DNA from: Paracamarosporium sp. OC-R06-R3
Lineage: Eukaryota; Ascomycota; Dothideomycetes; Pleosporales; Didymosphaeriaceae
DNA length: 17,806 nucleotides
Reading direction: 5' to 3'
NCBI GenBank assembly: GCA_019828545.1
Contig: JACVRA010000419.1
Location: 1-17,806, forward strand
The position numbers were made by a program, and so were the translations under genes. Positions 9,840 through 17,806 of this stretch are shown here, piece by piece (within the stretch, counting starts at the first letter, position 1; every line of letters begins with the position of its first letter). The notes beneath the pieces were generated by a model. The model was not told the origin of the DNA. It searched no databases and was given only the letters and a program-made list of their open reading frames with translations.

Positions 9840-11300
9840 TTAAATTTATAAATACTTTATAAAGGTGCTTTAAGTAGTAGGTATAAGTAGGTATACTATA
9901 TATAGTTAACTATTATTAACATTTACTTTATACTTTATTACTAGTTTAGAGTAGCTAGTATAAATACTATAGCTTTTATTATACCCTCCTTTACTTACTT
10001 CTCTTTATTAGCTCTTAAGTTATAAAGTATAATATAGCGTTAAGTATTACTAAAGGGGCCAATACTAGTGTTTATACTCTTTAAAGTAGACTACTAAAAG
10101 TTTTACTATATTAAACTAAACTTTACTATTAAATTTTAATATAACTATTTAAACTTTATTAAGTTTAAAATAGTATTACTCTCTATTAACCGTAAGGCTT
10201 ATAGGGTTATAGTTATATAAATCTATAAGTAGGGCTTTATAATATAGCTATATTAAAATGGTATTCTTCTTTATATTTACTTATTTAATTCTACTATTAA
10301 TATTTTCTATATTTACTTAGAGTACTACTATGCCTTTTAAACTAAAGTAACTAAGCGTTCCTTTAAATTAAACCTTATTAAGTAAAGTTAAAGTTAAGTA
10401 TTAAGTATTAGATATATTACTATATTAGAAGTTTTAGTAAAGGAAAATATAATATACGTATTTATTTTAACTTTAGACTTTTTTAACGTAACTAAGATAC
10501 TTGTCCTTATTAACCCTTTAGTTAAGCTATAGTTGACTTACTAGGTAGAAGAGAATAGGGTATAGTTAAATTAAGAATTAGATACTAAATAAGGTAATAT
10601 ATTTATTTAGAATAATAAAGATAGCTATATTAAGCCTAGTTATAAAATTTAATATTTATAAGATAGAGTTATATTATAACTAGTAGGTATATTTATAAAG
10701 ACTATAAAATAGAAGTTAAAATAGGGCTATAGAATACTACTATATAATAGTTTAATACTATAGCCAGCTTTAATAACCTTAAGACATATATAGGAAAAGG
10801 ACTATACATAGTAATTAAACTAAGTTAAGTTAATTATATATATAGTAAAGATTAATTAATTTTATATACTTACTAAAGTATTAAATACCTTTCTTTAGAT
10901 TACCTCTTTAAAGGGTCTTTATAACGTATAGAGGTAGAGGGTAGAGGGTAAGGTAAACCTTACTTATACTTATATCTAGTATATAATTACCTAGATTAGC
11001 TTCTTTAGTATTAATCTTTAGCTATAGTTACTACTTCCTTCTATCTTCTTTAGCCTCTTTTTATCTACCTAAGTCTCCCTTAGTACTATAGGTAGGTAGT
11101 AAGAGGGGTAAATTATAATAAAAACAACTAAAATACCTAGAAGGAAAAAAAAGGAGAAGGAGAGGTAAGTAGATATATACTATAAAATAAAAATAGGATA
11201 GTATATTAATTATAGATAAGGCTTTCTATACCTAAAATAGCCATTTATATAAGACGACGTATCTAAAGGTATTACTCTTAGACATAAATTTAAAGAGGCA
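9840..11300 (+). pseudogene. RIP-decayed coding region of unknown family, part A
   Basis: In the frame with codon starts at multiples of 3 a protein-like reading runs for about 480 codons, with interruptions almost only at TAA/TAG. It includes SFTYFSLLALK near 9990, KVDY...FYYIKLNFTIKF near 10086-10136, a Pro/Ser-poor but Leu/Ser-rich section near 11030-11090 and a strongly basic patch (RRKKKEKER) near 11142-11165, followed by DDVSKGITLRHKFKEAVDS near 11250-11305. The basic patch could be a nuclear-localisation or DNA-binding region. No family is recognised. The next stretch of protein-like sequence is in another frame, so there is either a separate gene, an intron or an indel around 11300-11350. 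Confidence 0.33.
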
Positions 11301-11344
11301 GTAGATAGTATATAGCTATAAATATATTAATATATATATAATAA

Positions 11345-12388
11345 AAAAAATAAATGTAAAAAAAGTATACTAGGATTAATAATATAGTACTATTAATAAT
11401 TTAACTTAAGTACTTCTACCTTATATAAGTATTACTATAGGGAAGAGGTTAACTAGCTTAGTACTAGCTAATAACTAAAAACTAGACTCCTATAATAGTA
11501 AATAGGGCAAAGTACGTAAGCTATAGCCTAAAGTTTAAATATAAAATAGTTAACCTCTTTTTTTACTTATACTATTATTCCTCTTCTATTAGGTTCCTAC
11601 CCTTTATTGCTTGGGTAGAAGAGGATGTCCTAAAAAGCTAGATTAAAAATAACTTAAAGTTAAAGGTAATAAAGAAAAGTAAAATTCTATTTAGTAGATA
11701 TTAGAGTATACTATATATATAATACTCCCTTAAGGTTACCTACTATAGAATCCTACTAAATACGACGTAGTATACTATAGTAAGAAATAATAGGACAAGG
11801 CTAAAGGACTAATATTAACTTAAATATAAATAAATAGGTAATTATATTATCTTTATATATAAATATTAGGTACTAAATAAGGAATGTAAATATATTTATA
11901 AAATTATTAATAAAAATAGTATAAGCTATAAAGCTAATAGTCTCTACTATAATAGCTACGTAAACTAGAGTATTATTAAACTTATTAATAGCTTATTAAA
12001 GGCCTTAACTATTATTACCTAGAAATATTAAGTTCTACTATAAAAGAAAGTTTATACATATACTATAGTAGCTAGGCTAAAAAAAGAAGCTACTATAACT
12101 AAAAGTTAAAGAGTAGGCTAGTAGATATAAGAACTTTTTATAGTACTTACTAGTATTCCATTATATTAACTATAATACTATCTTAGTAGTATAAGTATAT
12201 AATTTAGTAGGAAAGGGAAAGGAAATAAACTACGTACGTTCTATTTTTATAGTTATTATAGCTAAGGAAGAGATATAAAAGTAATTCTTAATAAAATATT
12301 TACCTATAGTATTTTAATAGGTAGTAGTTTAAGTTATTAGTTAGTAAGAGTATATTTCTTACACCTAAACCCCCTTTAGGTAGAAGTT
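11345..12388 (+). pseudogene. RIP-decayed coding region of unknown family, part B
   Basis: Protein-like reading in the frame with codon starts equal to 2 modulo 3, about 345 codons. Recognisable stretches are WVEEDVLKSW at 11612, INSLLKALTII near 11985 and ARLKKEAT near 12075. It ends near the CACCTAAACCCCCTTTAG at about 12361-12380. I do not recognise the family. It may be the C-terminal half of part A, separated by an intron or a single-base slip, since both lie on the same strand and no boundary sequence is visible between them. Confidence 0.33.
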
Positions 12389-12389
12389 G

Positions 12390-12500
12390 TCAGGTTACGG
12401 GTAGTAGTAATGTAGACTTAACTTAAGGGAATTAATAATAGATTATAGAATAGATAAATTACTAGCTAACTATTTTTACTAGCTTTAATATAATATAACC
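12390..12500. other. Spacer, nothing recognised
   Basis: Mixed AT-rich sequence between the decayed coding region and the G+C-richer island. No motif or frame is supported. Confidence 0.5.
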
Positions 12501-12850
12501 CCTTATTACCTAACGTATCCCGTCGGGGCCTAACAGGCCCTGATATCCTATATAGGGTAAAAATAGATACTCTTTACCTACCTATATAATATTATCCCCC
12601 TCTAACGGGTGGACTTGCCCTGAGGCCGCTTAGGTATATATATCCCGCCATAATATTAAGTACCTAGGAATATTAAGTCCTAATAAGTCTAGGTTGGGCT
12701 TAGCTAAACTAAATATAACCCTTGTTCAACCCATGTTGGCACCTCTCACCTGGGGTTAGTTACGTATTAGGCCAGCCTAGCACGTAACTAATGCCGTCTG
12801 GCACTAGTGTACACGGGCCTGGCGCTAGCGTGTACGGGCCCTAGCCTATA
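12500..12850. other. G+C-rich island that escaped RIP
   Basis: About half G+C over 12600-12840, against roughly a quarter elsewhere. CpA, TpG and CpG are all common, for example GTTCAACCCATGTTGGCACC near 12724. Stretches such as CCCGTCGGGGCCTAACAGG near 12518 and AACGGGTGGACTTGCCC near 12604 are untouched. The composition and the position upstream of a + strand frame recall an LTR or promoter region of an unidentified element, but no second copy is present in the window to prove it. No convincing open frame is present. Confidence 0.7.
12798..12839. repeat. 21-bp tandem direct repeat, two copies
   Basis: Units start at 12798 and 12819 with CTGGCACTAGTGTACACGGG and CTGGCGCTAGCGTGTACGGG. The differences are CpG against CpA/TpG, as a cytosine-deamination process would give. 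Confidence 0.9.
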
Positions 12851-13176
12851 TCTTAGGTACTTTGCACCTAACTTCCTTATTCTCTTTAGGTCTCTCTAAT
12901 TAGGCAACTTAGTAAGTAGTATAGTTAATTAGCTATTATATATTAGCGTATATTAACTTCTTAGTATAGAAACTTTACTTCTCTAAACTTCTATACTACT
13001 AACCCTTTATCTTAACCATTATATATTTACTTCTACTAATGTAAGTATCTTTAGAGCTATATAGGCCTATAGGGACCCAACTGGCGCTAATAGTTATAAG
13101 TAGTAATAACTTTTTTTTATTAGTTTACTATTAACTCCATCTAGCTCCATTAGTCCCTATTAGTTTCTAATTAGTA
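12851..13176. other. Spacer upstream of decayed frame
   Basis: The + frame used by the next feature can be extended back through this stretch with few stops, but the reading is less protein-like. A CCATCTAGCTCCATTAGTCC run near 13138-13157 is simple-sequence-like. It may be a leader or LTR-internal sequence; nothing firmer can be said. Confidence 0.4.
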
Positions 13177-14529
13177 ATGTTAACCCTTACCTAGTATAAT
13201 ATATATTACGTAAACAATAAGCTAGTTGCTTTTAACTTATACTATATTAAATACATCTTAGCTATATCTAAGGGTAAACTAAAGGTTAGCTGCTATAAGT
13301 TTCTAGCTAAAGGTATTAACTAAATCCCTTTCCAGGTTTCTAATAAGGTAGACAATAAGATCTACCTATAATGTTACTAATATTAGGTAACTAAAAAGGC
13401 CTACTATATAGTAAGTATCCCCTTATAGAGAGTATATATTTAAAGGTAACTATTTAGCCTTATCTAGTACTACTAGGCTCTATTAGGTCCTAATATACTC
13501 TAGTTTCCTCTAGAAGATATTTAATACCTCTAAGATATTAGTAGTACTACCTATAATACTATAACTTTTATTCTTAAGCCTACCCTAGAGAATAAGACTA
13601 TAGTAGAGTATAAGGTATATAAAAGTTAAACTAACTATACTTAAACCCTTCTAGGCAACTTAAGGACTAATAGGTCTTATTAAGAGGTATTAAATATTAT
13701 CTTATATACTAATAAGCTTCTTACCAACTTAATAGGTATTCTTAGGGAGAAGGCCTATTAAGCTGCTTATAAGGGTAGCTATAGTAAGCATTACTAGTTA
13801 TATAGTAGTTAGCTAAACCTTTATACTTATTATACTTAATTTAATATAGTAGAGCACTTTCGTAAGTATAGTAATAATAAATAGTAGTATATAAAGATAA
13901 TTTAAGACTAATATACTACTCTAGGTTCAAATATATTACCTTAAAAGGTAAGAAGGCCTAAATTAGCCTATAGGGGCCAACTAGGGCCTAACGGGCACTA
14001 ACTAACATAGATGTCTAATCTTAAGTACTAGAATAAGTTAACCAACCTTAAAAAGGAGAGCCGTGCTAGGCCTAGCCCTATTACGACCCCTATTAATACT
14101 TTAGTCTAGCCTATCTACACCTAAGAGGAGCTCTATATTCAAGATTAAAAGGACGAGCTCTATAACGCCCTAATAGCCATACCTACCAAGAATCTTATAG
14201 TAGAACCCTAGGAGAATAGGAAGGGTAATACCTATAAGATAGTTACTAACTAGCTTCTAAAGGAGCTAAACTAGCGTACTAAGGTCTATTGTAATGTATA
14301 ACGTATTATGCCCTTTACGTAGATCCTAAAGGAGTGGACCCGCAACTATAAGAGTTAAAAGGCTACCTAAGATGCTCTTAGCAAGACATAGTAGATAAGC
14401 ATTTCCTAGGCGCCCCTAGGGGCCCTTTAGTGCTATCTGGCGCTAATAGGCGCTAATAGGCCCTATTAACTACATTTTCGGTGGGATTTAGTTATAGAGG
14501 GAGATTTTCTAGCATTTTATAGTTTTTAA
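13177..14529 (+). pseudogene. Decayed coding region of unknown family (about 450 codons)
   Basis: One + frame (codon starts equal to 1 modulo 3) reads from an ATG at 13177 to a TAA at 14527. Interruptions are TAA/TAG that look like former Gln codons. Decay is milder than in the copia element, and many codons are intact: KLVAF at 13219, SKGKLKVSCYKFLAKGIN near 13270-13320, ILREKAY near 13740, HFRKYSNN near 13857, TNLKKESRARPSPITTPIN near 14045-14098 and ILKEWTRNYKS near 14321-14352. The C-terminal third is rich in charged and Pro residues. No known motif was recognised; a gag-like or accessory protein of an unidentified element is possible. The frame ends a few bases before the likely gypsy LTR, so the true C terminus may have been cut by that insertion. 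Confidence 0.5.
14412..14423. repeat. 12-bp perfect palindrome GCCCCTAGGGGC
   Basis: A G+C-rich palindrome inside the decayed coding region. It is followed at 14439-14460 by two tandem copies of GGCGCTAATA. Related GGCGCTAATAG and GGGCTAATAGG strings recur at 13084 and 15629, in flanking elements. Confidence 0.7.
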
Positions 14530-14536
14530 AATTAGT

Positions 14537-14976
14537 TATAATACCCCTAGGTAATATCCTACTCTTATTAAGTATTTTAGATATTTCTTTTAGCTATTAG
14601 CTTTTAATAGAGGCTATTAGACGCCGTTTAGCTCTAATAGAACTAAATAGATACTACCCTATATAAACTCTTTACTAAATAGACTTTATTTTATAGATAT
14701 TTCTTTCTTCCTTAGTAGTTAATTTTAATTTTTAACTTAAGAAATTTTGTTAGCCTATTCTCTACTAAAATACCCTACTTTTTAAAGCTAACCTTTACCA
14801 AACTCCCTATAGAAGACACGTAAAGAAATATAGGATAAAAGGGTAAATAGCTATATCTAATAGGTTCTAATAGGTTTTAAAAAACCTAAATATTAGATTC
14901 CTAAGTCTATTATAGTCTAATAGGTCCTAGTAAGCCTTAGTAATCCTTAGTAGTTAATTTTAAATATTAAGATTTA
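14537..14976 (-). repeat. Probable 3' LTR of the gypsy element (about 440 bp)
   Basis: The right end is placed directly beside the polypurine tract, giving a - strand start TAAATC (from TGAATC). The left end is placed at TATAATACCCC, a RIP form of TGTAATACCCC, a common kind of LTR end. The left end is tentative because the matching LTR and target-site duplication lie outside the window. Confidence 0.35.
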
Positions 14977-14990
14977 CCTCCCTCTTCTTT
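14977..14990 (-). other. Polypurine tract of the gypsy element
   Basis: The - strand reads AAAGAAGAGGGAGG immediately after the pol C terminus, the expected position of the plus-strand primer. Confidence 0.7.
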
Positions 14991-17312
14991 AAAGGTCGTC
15001 TACAGCCTCTATACTTTTATATAGGGATTTTAATAGTTAATCTTCTAGGAAATATTTTTAATTTTTTCTAATACTTCTTTAGAGTATTACTATTAATAGA
15101 TGCCTTTATCTCCTATAAGTTCTTACTAATATTATAGCTAGTCTATTTAATAAGGTATTCCTATTCTCTAGAGTCTCTTTATTACCTATTAACTATAAAG
15201 TCTATTTTATATACGTCGTTGTCTAACTGGCGTAGGCTATTAGTAATAGGCTCCTATAAGTATAAGGGGGACCTATAAGGTCTATACGGCTTTAATAAGG
15301 AGGGGTAAAATACTAAATATACTTTACCTAACTTAAGTAGATCTACTTTATAAGCTATTAGTAGTAAACTAATATATTTTTTAATTATACTTAGTTCTAG
15401 GAATTTCTAATTAAGCTTTTTACTTAGTCTTATAGACTTTATATACTAGTTTAATACCTATACCTTATCTCCTACTTTAAGTTTAAGGGGTAATCTTTTC
15501 TTATTTATAATACTTTTTTAATATTTTTATACTACTTTAAGTTTCTTACATGCTTATGCTCTAATTTTTAGTAGTTTTTTAGTTATCTAGAAACCTTTAG
15601 GGCTCTCTTTATCTCCTAAGGGCTAATAGGGCTAATTAGGCTCTATTAGGTTGTAACTAAAGTAAACTTAGTAAGGAGTATAGCTAGTTAATAAGTATTA
15701 ACTATTATTATAGGTAAACTCTACTAAAGATATCTATAAGGCCTAATTATCCTATTTAAGGAAATAAAAGATCTAAAAATACTATTTTAAAGTTTAGTTT
15801 TAATGCTTAGTTTATCCATCTATCTAAGAATAGAAAGTAGACGTTAAGATGCACTATAAGTTTAAGTAGTAGTAAAATATATCTTAATAATAGAATCTTA
15901 TTATTAGGCCTTTATTTAATAGTACCGTTTCTAGGTTGCCGTATAAGTAGATTACCTTTTAGATTTATACCTAGGTTAGGTTAGTACCATCCTAATCTAT
16001 CTATATAGGTATATAATAGACTATTTTTAAAAAACGGTCTACTATAATTAGAATTGCGTCGTATGTTATTCCCGTAAATTAGCTTAGGGGTAGATTAGTA
16101 ATAAAATTTATTATTATATACTATTAAAGCCTATTAGGGATAGGTAGCGTCTAAAGAAGGCTATATAGCTTATATCTCTTTATAATTACCCTTTAATAGC
16201 ATTTATAGTTATAAATATAATCTAATACGTCTTTAGCTATTCTAGTCTAATAATAACGTCGTTAAACCTACTTAAAAGTTTAAGTAATGCTAAAGTATTT
16301 TAAGAGAGGGCTATTATAGTAGCTCTTAATTATATTTAGGTATTCTTAAGTTATTTTAATCTATTTAGGTTTTATTAGTTTTAAATAGAGAATGTTAGGA
16401 CTACTTAGCACTAGATTATTAATATTATCCCTTAATAAGTCTAAACTCTTAAGTTTTAATTTTTTTTAGTCTTTTAGGGACTAAGGTTTTACTATCTCTC
16501 TATCCTTCCTTTTAAAGTTATAAATTTAGTTTTTTAGGGCCTAATCTTACTTCTTTGCGCTACCTAATCTAGTGGTAACTATAGATATAAGAGTCTTATT
16601 ACCTTTTTACTAAGATAATATTTTGGCTAGGGGTTATATAAAAGCTTTATTGCTTTTCTACTTAGGCTTACTAACTATAAGTATGTAGTTTAGGCGTTAG
16701 GATAATCCGTTTACTAGATTTGTAGATCCTATATAATAAGTTATTATAAAATCGTACTTAGATAAGGTTAAGTAAGATTAAATATAACGTCTTATAAGCA
16801 TCTTCGTCTCTATAAACTATTATAGGTTATTATAGTCTATTAAGACCTTAAAACGTTGTCCTTATAGATACTAGCGTTAGTATTTAATATTTTTAATAAT
16901 AGTAAGTAGCTCTTTATCGTATATATTATAATAATACTAAGCAGCGTTTAATTTTTTTAAAAAGAAATTAATAGGCCGTTATATTGCCTACCCGTCCCTA
17001 TTAGGGACTAATTAGCTATAAATAGCACTAATTATCCCTTTAAAAGTATTAGTCTCTAAACGTATCTTTCTACTACTCTTATAGTAAGTAAGTATTAGCA
17101 CGTTAAGAAATGCGTCCTTAAAGTCCTAGAAAGCTTAGCAACCCTTTAGCCTTAATTCTAGGTAAACGCTCTCCTCCCTTCTTATAGCCAGCCCCTAATA
17201 GGCGCTATTTAAACCTTTCTTCGTTAAACTAGTAAGAGGAAGTGCTATTTAGGAAAAATTAGCAATAAATTTATAATAGTAGTTTATAAATCTAATAAAT
17301 ACTCTTATATTA

Positions 17313-17314
17313 NN
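17313..17314. other. Two undetermined bases
   Basis: NN inside a TA-dinucleotide run in the gypsy reverse transcriptase. The pol reading frame is shifted by one base across this point, so the true length here is probably not two bases. Confidence 0.95.
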
Positions 17315-17806
17315 TTATATTATATATATAAGTTAGTATAGGCTATGATTAGATTGCTTTAACCTAATTTAAGTTAATAGTTAGTCCTTTAGCTATAATA
17401 ATAAAACCTAGGTACTCTATAGTGCTAGTATGCTATTTATACTTCTTTATATTAATAAATAGCTTTGCTTCTTATAACTGTTGTAAGACTTCTTAGATAT
17501 AACGTACGTAGTCCTCCTCTATGTCTAAAAAGATTAAAATATTGTCTAGGTATATAATACAGCTAACGTTGATTAATCTAGCCAGTACTTAAGTAATAAG
17601 GCCCTAAAACTAGGCTGGCGCGTTAGTAAGTCTAAAGGGTATTACTAAATATTTAAAATAGCTATAATAGGTTTTAAATGCTATTTTCTATTTATTACCT
17701 TCTACTATCTATACTTAGTAATAGGCCTCTTTTAGGTTGATCTTAGTAAAGACTTTAGCCTATTTAAGCCAATCTAATAATTTTATAATTAGTAGGAGAG
17801 ATCTAT

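Larger units (their letters stand above)
14537..17806 (-). mobile_element. Partial Ty3/gypsy chromovirus-type retrotransposon
   Basis: The - strand carries, from the right edge leftwards, reverse transcriptase, RNase H, integrase and a chromodomain, followed by a polypurine tract and a likely 3' LTR. Only the 3' part is in the window: gag, protease, the first part of reverse transcriptase and the 5' LTR lie beyond 17806. The gypsy order (integrase after RNase H) and the chromodomain place it with fungal chromoviruses. It is inactivated by many TAA/TAG codons. It is opposite in orientation to the copia element and to the decayed + strand frames. Confidence 0.93.
14960..17806 (-). pseudogene. 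Decayed gypsy pol: RT, RNase H, integrase, chromodomain (5' end outside window)
   Basis: Read on the - strand. Reverse transcriptase begins at the edge: LLDWLKQAKVFTKI-like near 17785-17745, then FRLTNAPASFQ near 17625, and YLDN at 17552-17541 (from YLDD). The thumb/connection is at 17302-17250 (VFIRF..YY.KFI..F). RNase H remnants lie near 17070-16890, including RPINFF and YDKELL. A linker with STNLVNGLS is near 16735. Integrase shows QIDGQTKHQNQ near 15828-15796, the RIP form of the PQTDGQTERQNQ signature. The chromodomain has YLVKW..Y at 15157 and N.WEP near 15125. From 17299 to 15157 all landmarks share one frame; YLDN is off by one base relative to them because of the gap at 17313. The pol end lies between about 15000 and 14960. 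Confidence 0.93.

Noticed and set aside
9757..12405. Possible terminal inverted repeats: CCCCGTACCTCATC near 9754 against the reverse complement of GTTGTCAGGTTACGGG near 12387
   Set aside because: Only about 11 of 14 bases match with a gap, no target-site duplication was found, and such a match can occur by chance in this window.
12500..12850. tRNA or rRNA gene in the G+C-rich island
   Set aside because: No cloverleaf, A/B box pair or conserved rRNA sequence could be recognised.
12600..13030. LTR of a second retroelement
   Set aside because: The composition is suggestive but no second copy, target-site duplication or primer-binding site is present in the window, so it is described only as an island.

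Overview
The window is a heavily mutated, transposon-filled AT-rich block, most likely from a filamentous ascomycete that has undergone repeat-induced point mutation (RIP). By eye it is roughly a quarter G+C. Almost every CpA/TpG dinucleotide is gone: I find none in bases 1-1674 and a single one up to base 2573. The decayed reading frames are full of TAA/TAG where CAA, CAG or TGG is expected. Frames and repeat lengths are nevertheless preserved, which is what a mutator making only C-to-T transitions (on either strand) would leave. The species cannot be fixed from the sequence. No working host gene, tRNA or rRNA is visible.

Layout. 1-770 is a T-rich, nearly G-free low-complexity tract. 911-6331 is a complete but dead Ty1/copia retrotransposon on the + strand. 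It has two 244-bp LTRs, a 5-bp target-site duplication, a polypurine tract and one gag-pol frame in the order gag, protease, integrase, reverse transcriptase, RNase H. 6337-7850 is a decayed stretch holding several short tandem and dispersed repeats, including a 42-bp minisatellite. 7860-9480, 9840-12390 and 13177-14529 each hold what looks like a long RIP-decayed + strand coding region; I do not recognise any of the three. Between them lie a 27-31-bp tandem array (9548-9676), a 30-nt AT palindrome (9803-9832) and a G+C-rich island (about 12500-12850) that kept its CpA, TpG and CpG. 14537-17806 is the 3' part of a Ty3/gypsy chromovirus-type retrotransposon on the - strand: reverse transcriptase, RNase H, integrase and a chromodomain, then a polypurine tract and a probable 3' LTR. 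Its 5' part lies beyond the right edge.

How it fits together. Both retroelements are dead. In the copia pol, catalytic Asp/Glu codons that I can locate in protease, integrase and reverse transcriptase now read Asn or Lys. The gypsy element appears to have inserted just after the 13177-14529 frame. The unidentified + strand frames may be parts of one or more larger elements, but no flanking termini could be confirmed. The two ambiguous bases at 17313-17314 sit where the gypsy frame slips by one base.
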